Positions 55,801 through 64,000 of a stretch of 64,000 nucleotides of DNA are shown piece after piece. Below the pieces are notes generated by a model. The model was not told the DNA's origin, did no database searches, and saw only the letters and a program-made list of their open reading frames with translations. Position 1 is the stretch's first letter. The number at the start of each line of letters is the position of its first letter. Source of the DNA: Magnolia sinica (taxonomy: Eukaryota; Streptophyta; Magnoliopsida; Magnoliales; Magnoliaceae); NCBI RefSeq assembly GCF_029962835.1, contig NC_080581.1, forward strand, positions 23,636,001 to 23,700,000, given 5' to 3'. The translations under genes were made by a program, and so were the position numbers.

Positions 55801-56874
55801 CACTTGCATTTGTGTGATTGTGATTATTGTATGCCCTAGCGACATCAGGGCCATAGCCTCCACAGACACATCGTGAGTGGTTGGATTGGATACTGAAAAT
55901 ACTGATTCTAGTATCGGGGCGCCATAGATGTCCCTGGGTGAAAATTCCTAAACCCGATGGTACTAGAGGATGACTCTAATGTCGAGATCGAGTGGATTCA
56001 TGAGCACATGAGGGCCAAATATCAGGAGGTCGTGTCTCCTGCTGTGTCGTGGCCGGTCAGTTGGAAAGGGGTGTGGCTTTACCCACCCGAGTGTAGGGAG
56101 CATTACTAGGTTGAGTTTCACCAGCTCGTGAATGGATCCGCTATCGACGTGCCGGATAGGTATTGGTAGACTATTTGCCAGGCGGATAGTGAGGTTTCTT
56201 GCGCTTACTTAGATCGTGCGGCTGGGAGAGCGGCAGTGCTATTTGGAGTGTACTAGACCCTGGTGATTATCCAGAATGAGAACTGTACTGATATATGATG
56301 AGGATTGGCATGCTTGAACTGCATCTCACATCGCATGGTCTTAACATGGCCGATAGCATTCATATCTTGCACTGCATAGCCTTGGTACGGCTGATTGCAT
56401 TCATGTACTCATCAGCATGATTCCGCATTTCTCTGACCTTGCATTCTAAGTACGCTTATATTGCACACACACTTACACCACCTCTAACCTTTCCATAAGC
56501 TTATACACGATTGATGCGTGCAGGTGACGCCAGGACGCAACCGTAGCCTTGTCGCAGTTGGAGTGTGTAGTCGAGCTTTTTGAGTTTCTGTTATTATCAT
56601 TATCTTATATTTCCCTTCATACGCACTGTATTTAAAGTTTTTTATCATAGTGAATTTTGTGATGGTGTTCTTGTAGTTATTTTTCATGGGTTATGCTTAT
56701 AGTTATACTTATACTGAATCAAAATTATGCTTGAAATCCTCCTTGTAGGATCCCAGGATGGGATCCTGGTGTGTAGATGCCGGGAGCCGAGAATGGGGTA
56801 CTACGGAGGCTGTCGGCATCGGATTTGGTGATTGAAAATTTTGTGAGCCCGATTTCTGAGTTTGGGGTGTGACA
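52809..56874 (+). repeat. 5' LTR of Del element B
   Basis: Starts TGTAAGACCCGTGTCC and ends GTTTGGGGTGTGACA, five bases before the primer site. At 4066 bp it is the most complete Del LTR here. It has the TCAATCAATCAA run (53103), GTGGGCCC modules, a three-fold local repeat (ATAAACATT...GGTGGGCC, 54605-54740), AT-rich microsatellite-like sequence (53732-53790) and the GGGCC tandem repeat (55190-55400). Confidence 0.88.
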
Positions 56875-56879
56875 GAAGT

Positions 56880-56891
56880 TGGTATCAGAGC
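56880..56891 (+). promoter_or_regulatory. Primer-binding site of Del element B, tRNA-Met type
   Basis: TGGTATCAGAGC, exact complement of the initiator tRNA-Met 3' end, with the same five-base spacer (GAAGT) as in element A. Confidence 0.92.
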
Positions 56892-57024
56892 ATAACTTGG
56901 GAATAACCGAGAACAACATCACATATTTACTATGAATCTAGGTTCTGAGTGCGTAACCTTCCGATTGAATTCCGTAACGTGTGGTTCTCAAGGTTAATTG
57001 GCATCCTTATTCTTCCTATAAGAC

Positions 57025-58250
57025 ATGCTGCTCAGGAGAGTGACCCGATCGACCCCCTCTCCACCACCTGAGGCTCCAGCTTTACTACCTACAGCTCCCG
57101 TTCCACCCCCTGAGATCTCTGCTCCCCATCCTAAGGATGTTATTCCTCCACCTGAGGCCGGTGCGGATTCAACCATACCTGTGAGTGTCTCTCAGTTATA
57201 GCAGATGTTACAGGCTGTGACAGCTGCACTTTAGGGATAGGGCAGGCGCTCAGTTTACACGCGAGCGTCCTTCTTCGTGAGTTCAGACAGCTCAATCCTT
57301 CGCGTTTCTAGGGCGAGTCAGATCTGATAACAGCTGAGAGGTGGCGCTCTAATGTGGAGAAGATTTTTGACACAGGCGTGTACAACCGAGCAGCGAGTCC
57401 AGTTGACAGTGTTTCTTCTCTAGGGCGAGGCTGAGCACTGGTGGACCTCCATTACCCGTGTTGCAGGGCCTGATTATATCTGAACATGGGATGATTTTAG
57501 AAACCAATTCGAGCAGCAGTATTTTCCTAACCACATTCGTTGTCAGAAAGCATTAGAGTTTGAGACTCTGGTGCAGGGGGACATGTCCGTGGTGCAGTAC
57601 GCAGCCCGTTTTGTTGCATTATCAAGGTTTGCGCCATATCTAGTTGACGATGAGGGGCGGAAGGCCCGCCGTTTCGAGAACGGCTTGCGTTACGGTTTTC
57701 GAGGCCGTGTTATAGGGCATGAGCTCCCGACTTTCCAGGCGGTAGTGCGGAGGGCTCAGATTTATGAGACTGAGTGGGCCGGCGGGCAGAGCGATCGAGA
57801 TCAGAGGAGGGGTCGAAAGAGGCAGGCCCCATCCAGTAGCTCCCAATAGCATCGACGACCACAAAGGTAAGGAGCCACCCACCTTCTAGAGCACCAACAA
57901 CCCAGTAGCACCTCCAACGCCACCCCAGCAGCGTTTATAGGGACTTATTTTGGATGTGGTGGGACAAGGCACCGCCTGTTTGAGTGCCCTCGCCCTCATC
58001 TGCAGTAGTCGAGAGGGCCACAGCAACCTCCACGGTAGCAGCGACCTGAGTAGCAACCTCCAGCATAGCAGCGACCCCATTAGCACCGATCACAGCCACC
58101 TCAGCTGCCGAGGCCCCAGCAGCAGCAGAGACAACAACACAAGCCGCCACAGAGGCATTAGCAGCACCAGGGACCTCAGAGGGGACAAACACCTCCTCAA
58201 CCAGCTCAGGCTAGGTTCTACGCGACTCAGCAGGATCCGCAGTCATCTGA
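57025..58250 (+). pseudogene. gag: Gag of Del element B, broken
   Basis: Starts MLLRRVTRSTPSPPPEAPAL. Several TAG stops interrupt the proline-rich N-terminus, and about 30 bp near 57255 are missing relative to element A. The Gag core is well kept: QFEQQYFPNHIR, then from 57571 QGDMSVVQYAARFVALSRFA and GFRGRVIGHELPTFQAV. The zinc knuckle near 57944 reads YFGCGGTRHRLFEC: CX2CX4HX4C with tyrosine in place of the first cysteine, the same change as in element A. A glutamine-rich tail with several TAGs in place of CAG follows. Confidence 0.82.
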
Positions 58251-58254
58251 AGGA

Positions 58255-58545
58255 GTCATTGAGGGTATTCTTTGTGTCTCCGCATGTATCGCACGTGTAC
58301 TGTTTGATTCCGGTGCATCGCATTCATTCATGTCCGAGGATTTTTGTTATTCGACTAGATTGCTGACAGAGTCTGCCCGCGAGGGGTTGACCGTATCGAC
58401 ACCCTTGGGGAAGACTACAGTGTTGGGCCGTTTCTATTCATCTTGCCCGGTTCTGGTCGGTGATATCTTTTTACTGGCCGATTTATTTGTGCTGCCGATG
58501 TCAGATTTCGACATCATCCTGGGCATGGATTGGCTTGCCGAGTAC
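58255..58545 (+). pseudogene. pol: Aspartic protease of Del element B
   Basis: Continues in the gag frame: GVIEGILCVSACIARVLF, then the catalytic motif DSGASHSFMS, and near the end VLPMSDFDIILGMDWLAEYH. Unlike element A, the catalytic aspartate and the frame between gag and protease are intact, so this domain looks functional on its own. Confidence 0.87.
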
Positions 58546-59530
58546 CACGCCATGTTGGACTGTTCCACGAGGACCGTCACATTCTGTATACCCGACTTGC
58601 TACAGTTCCAGTTCATTGCCGAGCTTAGAGGAGAGTCGTTGTCTTGCCTCATGTCTTGCGCAGTTGAGGAGCCCGTTGCCTTGTGTATCGATTAGTTGCC
58701 GGTGGTCTGTGATTTTTCTGATGTGTTTCAGGAGATTCAGGGATTACCGCCGCGTCGGCATATTGAGTTCTAGATCAATCTTGTGCCCGGTACCGCGCCT
58801 ATATCGAAGGCTCTGTATCATATGGCACCGATGGAGTTGCGTGAGTTACAGCAACAGTTGGACAAGTTACGTGAGTTGGGATTTATTCGTCCAAGCAGTT
58901 TTCCTTAGGGAGCACCGGTACTCTTCGTCAGGAAGAAGGATGGCTCATTGAGGCTTTACGTAGATTATTGCGAGCTCAACCGGGTCACGATCAAGAACAA
59001 GTACCCACTCCCGAGGATAGATGATTTGTTTGATCAGCTACAGGGTGCACAGTTCTTTTTGAAGATTGACCTGCGTTCTAGTTATCATCATATTTGGGTC
59101 AGAGAGGAGGATATCCCGAAGACGGCTTTCAGGACTCGTTATGGTCATTTTGAGTTTCAGGTCATGTCTTTCGGACTGACCAATGCACCCGTGGTCTTCA
59201 TGCAGTTAATGAACGAGGTCTCCCATTCATATCTCGATTAGTTTGTTGTGGTCTTCATCGACGACATTCTGATATAATCGAGGACCCGTGAGGACCATAT
59301 GCAGCATCTGGAGATCGCTTTACAGACCCTCCGTGCCCACCAGCTATATGCGAAGCTGGAGAAGTGCGAGTTCTGGCATGAGGAGGTGAGGTTCCTCGGT
59401 CACGTGATGACGAGGGTGTTGTAGTGAACCCCTTGTGGTTGAGGCAGTGCGTCAGTGGGGCCAGCCCACGACTGCATCCGATATCCGTAGTTTTCTTGGT
59501 TTAGCAAGAAACTATCGGTGTTTCATTGAG
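58546..59530 (+). pseudogene. pol: Reverse transcriptase of Del element B
   Basis: Motifs: [17 protein letters not shown] (about 58920), [19 protein letters not shown] with the first catalytic aspartate, [17 protein letters not shown], and VVFIDDILI near 59246. Stops: TAG 58693-58695 and TAG 59239-59241, both CAG in element A; others near 58772, 58907 and 59274. A small deletion near 59420 shifts the frame before the thumb motif [17 protein letters not shown]. Confidence 0.86.
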
Positions 59531-60040
59531 GGCTTCTCCTGTATTACAGCCCTATTGACCAGGTTAAATCGGAAGGGCGCAGATTTTGTTTGGACTGACG
59601 CATGTGAGCGGGCATTCGTGGAGCTGAAGGACCATCTAACGTCTACTCCTGTCCTTACTCTTCCCTCTGGGAGTGATGAATTTGTTGTATTTACCGATGA
59701 CTCACGTATTGGTTTAGGTGCTGTCCTGATGCAACACGCTAGGCCTGTAGCCTTCGCGTCTTGTCAGCTCAAGGTCCATGAGCTGAATTACCCTACGCAT
59801 GATTTAGAGCTGGCAGCAGTCGTCTTCGCACTGAAGGTGTGGAGACACTATCTCTATGGGGTCAGGTTCGAGCTCTTCTCTGACCACAAGAGCTTGAAGT
59901 ATCTATTCTCTCAGTCTGAACTGAACATGAGGCAGATACGCTAGATGGAGCTTCTAAGGACTATGATTTTGACCTCCAATACCACCCAGGCAAGGTGAAT
60001 GTGGTGGCGGATGCCCTTAGCCCTCAGCCATGAGGCCTAG
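59531..60040 (+). pseudogene. pol: RNase H of Del element B
   Basis: Open from about 59435 to 59944. Motifs [18 protein letters not shown] (catalytic aspartate), [18 protein letters not shown] (catalytic glutamate) and [17 protein letters not shown]. The CAG in the last motif is the codon that has become TAG in element A. A TAG follows at 59942-59944, then VVADAL in another phase. Confidence 0.85.
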
Positions 60041-60279
60041 TGGCACACATGATGATTCAAGAGTGGAGGATGCTCGAGGATATAGTAGAGTACGACTTTG
60101 ATTTTGGTCTGCAGTCTTCTATCGTTTAGCTATCGAGCCTGTCGATTCAACACTCTCTTATCGCAAGGGTGATCGAGGCTCAGCAGACAGACGAGTCATT
60201 ACATGATTACCAAACAGGGGTTGCATCTGAGAGTCAGACAGATTAACAGTTTGGATCTGATGGTGGACTTTGCTTCAGA

Positions 60280-61430
60280 GGCCAATTATGTGTCCCAGAT
60301 ATTCCTGAGTTGCGCAGAGATCTTATGATTGAGGCACATCGATCGCGGTTTTCTATCCACCCTGGCTCGACGAAGATGTATCGTGATATGAGTAAACAGT
60401 ATTTTTAGGTGGGGATGAAGCGCCAGATCGCCAATTTTATAGCCGAGTGTGACACGTGCCAGCGTGTCAAGGCCGATCATTAGAGACCCCCTGGTCTATT
60501 GCAGCCATTGAGTGTCTCGACGTGGAAGTGGGAGCACACATCTACCTATTTATCATGGGTTTGCAGAGGACTCAGCGCGATCATGATGCCATTTGGGTTA
60601 TCGTGGACCGTCTGACGAAGTCAGCACATTTCCTTACGATTCGTGCACTTGACTTTTGGACCGGCTTACGTGGTTATTCATTGAGGAGATTGTGAGACTG
60701 CACGGCGTTCCAGTCTCGATTATTTCTGATCGAGACTCGAGGTTCACGTCTCAATTTTGGAGGAGATTTCAGAGAGCGATGGGCACTGATTTGCAGCTCA
60801 GCACCGCGTATCACCCGCAGATGGATGGCCAGACCGAGAGGGTCAATCAGATCCTTAAGGACATGCTTTGGGCTGCGTGATTGACTTCGGGGGTAGCTGG
60901 GATGAGCATCCACTATTAGCTTAGTTCGCATACAACAACAACTATCAGGCGACCATTGGCATGACTCCTTTTGAGGCATTATATGGCAGACCGTGCAAAT
61001 CTCTGAGTTGTTGGACCGTAGTTGGAGAGCGGCGTCTCTTAGGTCCTGAGCTTGTGCAGCAAATGTCAGAGGTTATCGATATCATCGGGCAGAGGATGCG
61101 CCAGCTCAGAGCCGGCAGAAGAGTTTTACTAATCACCGGCGTCGTCACTTGGAGTTTGATGTAGGGGACCACATGTATCTCAAGGTCTCGCTCATGAAGG
61201 GCGTAGTTCGATTTGGAGCAAAGGGCAAGCTTGCCCCGAGATTCATAGGACCTTTCGAGATCACTAGGCGCATTGGCACCATGGCCTATCGGCTTGCCTT
61301 GCCATCTCAGTTGTCTGGTGTCCACAATATTTTCCACATCTCTATATTGAGGAAGTGTGGGTCAGACGTAGTTCCTGTTAACGATTGGCAGCCGTTGGAG
61401 ATTCGTGAGGATGCTTCTTACATTAAGTAG
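60280..61430 (+). pseudogene. pol: Integrase of Del element B
   Basis: Zinc-binding region ending FIAECDTCQRVKAD (near 60430-60477). Core: DAIWVIVDRLTKSAHFL, SIISDRDSRFTSQFWRRFQR (second aspartate) and GQTERVNQI (glutamate), with frame changes near 60650 and 60880. The C-terminal domain is open from 61149: GDHMYLKVSLMKGVVRFG, then LAPRFIGPFEIT and VHNIFHISILRKC. Catalytic residues are present but split over different frames. Confidence 0.85.
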
Positions 61431-61583
61431 CCAGTTTGTGTCCTTGATCGGAAGGAGCAGGTCCTCCGAACCAAGGTCATCCCCTTGGTGAAGGTTCATT
61501 GGGGTCACCATTCTGTTGATGGGGCATCTTGGGAGCGCGAGGCTGAGATTCGAGAGCGCTATCCCCATCTCTTTGATGATTGA
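61431..61583 (+). pseudogene. pol: Chromodomain-like C-terminus of integrase, element B
   Basis: After a TAG at about 61428 the frame reads VCVLDRKEQ ... VKVHWGHHSVDGASWEREAE, then IRERYPHLFDD and a terminal TGA. The VxWxxH...WE...RYPxLF pattern is the Del/Tekay chromodomain. It is better kept than in element A. Confidence 0.78.
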
Positions 61584-61690
61584 TTGTATGTTGTCTCTAA
61601 TTTTATATGACGATACCTTGTTTCCTCTTTTATGATGAGTTATGATTACTTACAATGATTATGTAAATTTCGAGGATGAATTTTTTATCT

Positions 61691-61702
61691 GAAGGGGAGA
61701 GC
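61691..61702 (+). promoter_or_regulatory. Polypurine tract of Del element B
   Basis: GAAGGGGAGAGC immediately before the right LTR; nearly the same as in element A. Confidence 0.85.
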
Positions 61703-62552
61703 TATAAGACCCGTGTTATAGTCCGTACCATTCCGTAGGCTTCCGCGGTTCTTCCGGTCGAATTTCGGAAACTCTCGACCCGTATCCGATGTTTGCGCAC
61801 GATCCTAAGCCGGGTCCTACATACCGAAGTCGGCTCAACCCAAAACTTATATCCTGGCGACCGCGCCATAACCGCAGTTCCAACGTCGTAACTCGCGCAC
61901 CGAACCGATACCTAGGTCAAAAGATGTGGGCCTGCATTCATTTCGAAGAAACGTCGCACATTTTGAATTTCGAGGGAATCCTACGACATGTCCCATCAAT
62001 CAATCAATCAATTAATGTCAAGTACAAGTCATACCCCAAGTACAACAACTATACCTCCTTTTCTATAAGTCAACTCTCTCCCTCCCCTCATCATTCCTCT
62101 TACAAAAAAATTAAACTCACTCATACCTCCCATCCCCTTCCTTACATCATCCCATCCATATCTTCCCATCACCCCTTTTTCTCTCTCATTTCTCAAATAT
62201 CCCAAGCAATAAGCTTCATACGTCCAAGCTCTCTCCCAAATGTTAAGTGTGGCCCATCCTCTCATCTCTCATCCCCACTATTAAAACCTCATCATCCACC
62301 GTTAAAAGTTGAGCATAGGAGCATACAAGCCTAAGGGAGCAAGAAGGAGGCCAGTAAGGTGGGTGATCCACCGTTAAATTCTTATTTTTGGGCCCACTTG
62401 TTGGTGGGACCCATTTTGATATATGTAATGTAACCACGAGGGGCCCATAGTGGCGGGACCCCTCTATCACCGTTTCTTTCATTTTTCTCTCCTTCTTTAT
62501 CCTCCCCCTAGAATGATGTGGGCCCCACCGATTTGTGTTAAATCTACTCCAT
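61703..62552 (+). repeat. Truncated 3' LTR of Del element B
   Basis: Begins TATAAGACCCGTGTTA and follows the left LTR to AAATCTACTCCAT at 62552, where the left LTR continues CCATCAGACGG (about 53680). The remaining 3.2 kb is missing. As in element A, the first bases are TA, not TG. Confidence 0.85.
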
Positions 62553-62681
62553 GAGAAATTTACGACGTGGACCCCACCTTTTATCCATTGGATATTCTTG
62601 AAATAATACAAACTTAACATACACAATTAGACCTCTTCGTATGGACGACAAATTCCAGGATGAAAATACCCCTCCTTTTCA
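62553..62681. repeat. Shared 130-bp module, copy 2
   Basis: GAGAAATTTACGACGTGGA ... GAAAATACCCCTCCTTTTCA, the partner of 43264-43393. It starts exactly where the Del LTR is cut, and is followed at once by GGAAACAGATTGGGTACCCC, the terminus type of the MITE-like element at 42294. Confidence 0.6.
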
Positions 62682-63404
62682 CGGAAACAGATTGGGTACC
62701 CCTCCTGTCACCCGCCAATGGCGAATCGTCGGTGGTCTGTGGGCCCCACCATGATGTTTGCTTTTCACCCATGCCGTCCATATATTTTTCCAGATCATTT
62801 TATGGTATGAGACCAAAAATGAGGTATATCCAAATCTCAAGTGTACCACATTACAGGAAATAGTGTTGAATGAGAGTCAACCATTAGAAACTCAGGTGGA
62901 GCCCACTGTGATGTTTGTGAGAAATCCTCCCCATCTAAGTTCATTCATAGGGTCACAAAGACCTGGATGAAGAAGAAAAACAAATTTCATAATGATCCAA
63001 AACTTCTATAACCCCTAAAAGGTTTTCAATGGTAGACGTTCAATTCCCTAATGCCTTTTACAGTGTGGTCCACTTACTTGTTAGATCTATCTTATTTTTC
63101 ATCTCAAGCCTTAATATGAGCTCGCCAAATAGATGGACAGTTTGGATATAACACAGACCTCATGATGGGACCCACAAAAGCAACACAAATAAAAAAAAAG
63201 CCTCAGACTACTGCGGCACTGCTGCGGCAGTCTGGCAGAATTTATTTATTTATTTTTTTTACAGGTAGAACTTTTCTCCCTTACATTTTTCTCCAACACA
63301 TAATTATATAAATATGTATATATAAGTATATAAAAATATATTTCTATCTTTTAATTCATTTCTTTGTCTATTTATTTAACAAGCATATCTCCTAAACTAG
63401 AATG
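62682..63404. other. MITE-like and AT-rich sequence, no gene
   Basis: Begins with a GGAAACAGATTGGGTACC terminus and GTGGGCCCCACC modules up to about 63170, then AT-rich sequence. CTGCGGCACTGCTGCGGCAG near 63213 is a small imperfect palindrome. No credible ORF. Confidence 0.5.
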
Positions 63405-63548
63405 ATTTTTTTATTTTTATTTTTTACACATGCACACACACCCCCACACACTCACACTAGTGGAATTTCACCACCTATGGATACTCGAACGCTTGACCGA
63501 GTGTTGAAACTCCTAAGAGTCTACCACCCGAGCAAGAGTAAGGATCCA
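63405..63548 (-). mobile_element. tRNA-derived SINE, copy 2
   Basis: On the minus strand it reads GGATCCTTACTCTTGCTCGG, then GTGGTAGACTCTTAGGAG, box B-like CGTTCGAGTATCC, a GTGTGAGTGTGTGGGGGTGTG body and an A-rich tail (T-rich 63408-63426 on the plus strand). Same order and length as copy 1. Confidence 0.65.
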
Positions 63549-63708
63549 AACTAGAATAATTAACTTAACGTACTACATATGATTTTGGGGTAGGAGAAGC
63601 TAATTTAGCCAACCAACCTAGTTATTTTCCAAGATTTCATCGGGTCGATGGTCGAAAATCCATTTCATTCAATTCGTGGTCAATTTCAATCACTTCGCGA
63701 TCAAACAG
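63549..63708. other. Spacer, nothing recognised
   Basis: Short stretch with no ORF or repeat recognised before the second 21-bp array. Confidence 0.4.
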
Positions 63709-64000
63709 GAAATTGAGCGAGGCAAGCATGAAATTCAGTGGGGCAAGCATGAAAATGAGCAGGGCAAGCATGAAAATCATGAAAATGAGCGGGGCAAGCA
63801 TGAAAATGAATGGGGTAAACATGAAAATGAGCGGGACAAAGATGAAATTCAGCGGAGCAAATATGAAATTGAGTGGGGCAAACTAGAAATTCAGCGAGGC
63901 AAACATGAAATTGAGTGGGGCAAACTAGAAATTCAGCGAGGCAAACATGAAATTCAGCAGGGCAAACATGAAATTCAGTGGGGCAAACATTAAATTGAGT
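63709..64000 (-). repeat. Second 21-bp array, inverted, open at the window end
   Basis: About 14 units of the type AAATTGAGCGGGGCAAGCATG, the reverse complement of the unit at 44562-46815. Variants include a 9-bp insertion near 63775. The array runs off the window. On the plus strand it stays open as heptads such as KHEIEWG; this follows from the period and is not evidence for a protein. Confidence 0.9.

Larger units (their letters stand above)
52809..62552 (+). mobile_element. Del/Tekay-type chromovirus, element B
   Basis: Plus-strand element of the same family as element A, inserted into a Copia gag. It has a full 4.07-kb left LTR, primer site, gag, pol with chromodomain-like tail, and polypurine tract. 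Only the first 850 bp of the right LTR survive; the sequence then jumps to the 130-bp module shared with 43264. The flank before it is CTTAT; the matching right flank is lost. Pol has frameshifts (for example near 59420) as well as stops. Confidence 0.88.

Noticed and set aside
60280-61430. An intact, possibly active integrase gene
   Set aside because: All motifs are present but lie in different frames with stops near 60410, 60480, 60880 and 60920.

Overview
The window looks like intergenic heterochromatin of a large plant genome. Long-terminal-repeat (LTR) retrotransposons of typical plant lineages fill almost all of it, with tRNA-derived SINE copies and MITE-like DNA elements between them. 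I see no intact host gene, no rRNA or functional tRNA gene, and no prokaryotic feature. Short modules rich in GTGGGCCCAC recur everywhere. My impression that this suits a magnoliid such as Lauraceae or Magnoliaceae is a weak inference from memory.

Layout. 129-11740: a nearly complete Athila/Tat-like Ty3/Gypsy element on the minus strand, with about 2.1 kb LTRs, a perfect 5-bp target duplication, a tRNA-Asp-type primer site, and one gag-pol reading frame broken only by five stop codons. 11746-15675: noncoding repeats, probably including a minus-strand LTR that starts at 13933. 15676-19833: a lone minus-strand LTR of a Del/Tekay-type chromovirus, abutting a Ty1/Copia 5' end (19834-21187). 21188-26348: AT-rich sequence with an ancient Copia pol remnant. 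26349-38862: Del/Tekay element A, plus strand, with two LTRs and a pol full of stops. 38863-42020: repeats and an old minus-strand Del-type LTR carrying a SINE. 42030-44240: a GATC-dense block and MITE-like elements. 44562-46815: a 21-bp minisatellite of about 107 units. 46816-47675: a short gene-like fragment and a Del LTR 5' fragment. 47680-52808: three SIRE/Maximus-like Copia LTR copies in plus/minus/plus order, followed by a decayed gag. 52809-62552: Del/Tekay element B, inserted into that gag, with its right LTR cut off after about 0.85 kb. 62553-64000: DNA-transposon-like sequence, a second SINE on the minus strand, and a second 21-bp array in inverted orientation running off the end.

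How the parts relate. This is a nested record of insertions, not a set of cooperating genes. The Del family dominates: two elements, a lone LTR, one old LTR and one fragment. Its members invaded older Copia elements. In-frame stops in the Ty3 elements are mostly explained by CAG to TAG, CAA to TAA and TGG to TAG/TGA changes. This is the footprint expected from deamination of methylated cytosine, much of it at CHG sites.

The observations most worth following are the 21-bp array with helically phased AATT tracts and a higher-order organisation; the spread of GTGGGNCC-type (TCP-site-like) modules across unrelated transposon families; the palindromic GACTAGTC motifs in the Copia LTRs; and a first cysteine replaced by tyrosine in the Gag zinc knuckle of both Del elements. 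All statements come from reading the sequence by eye; no alignment or database search was run.
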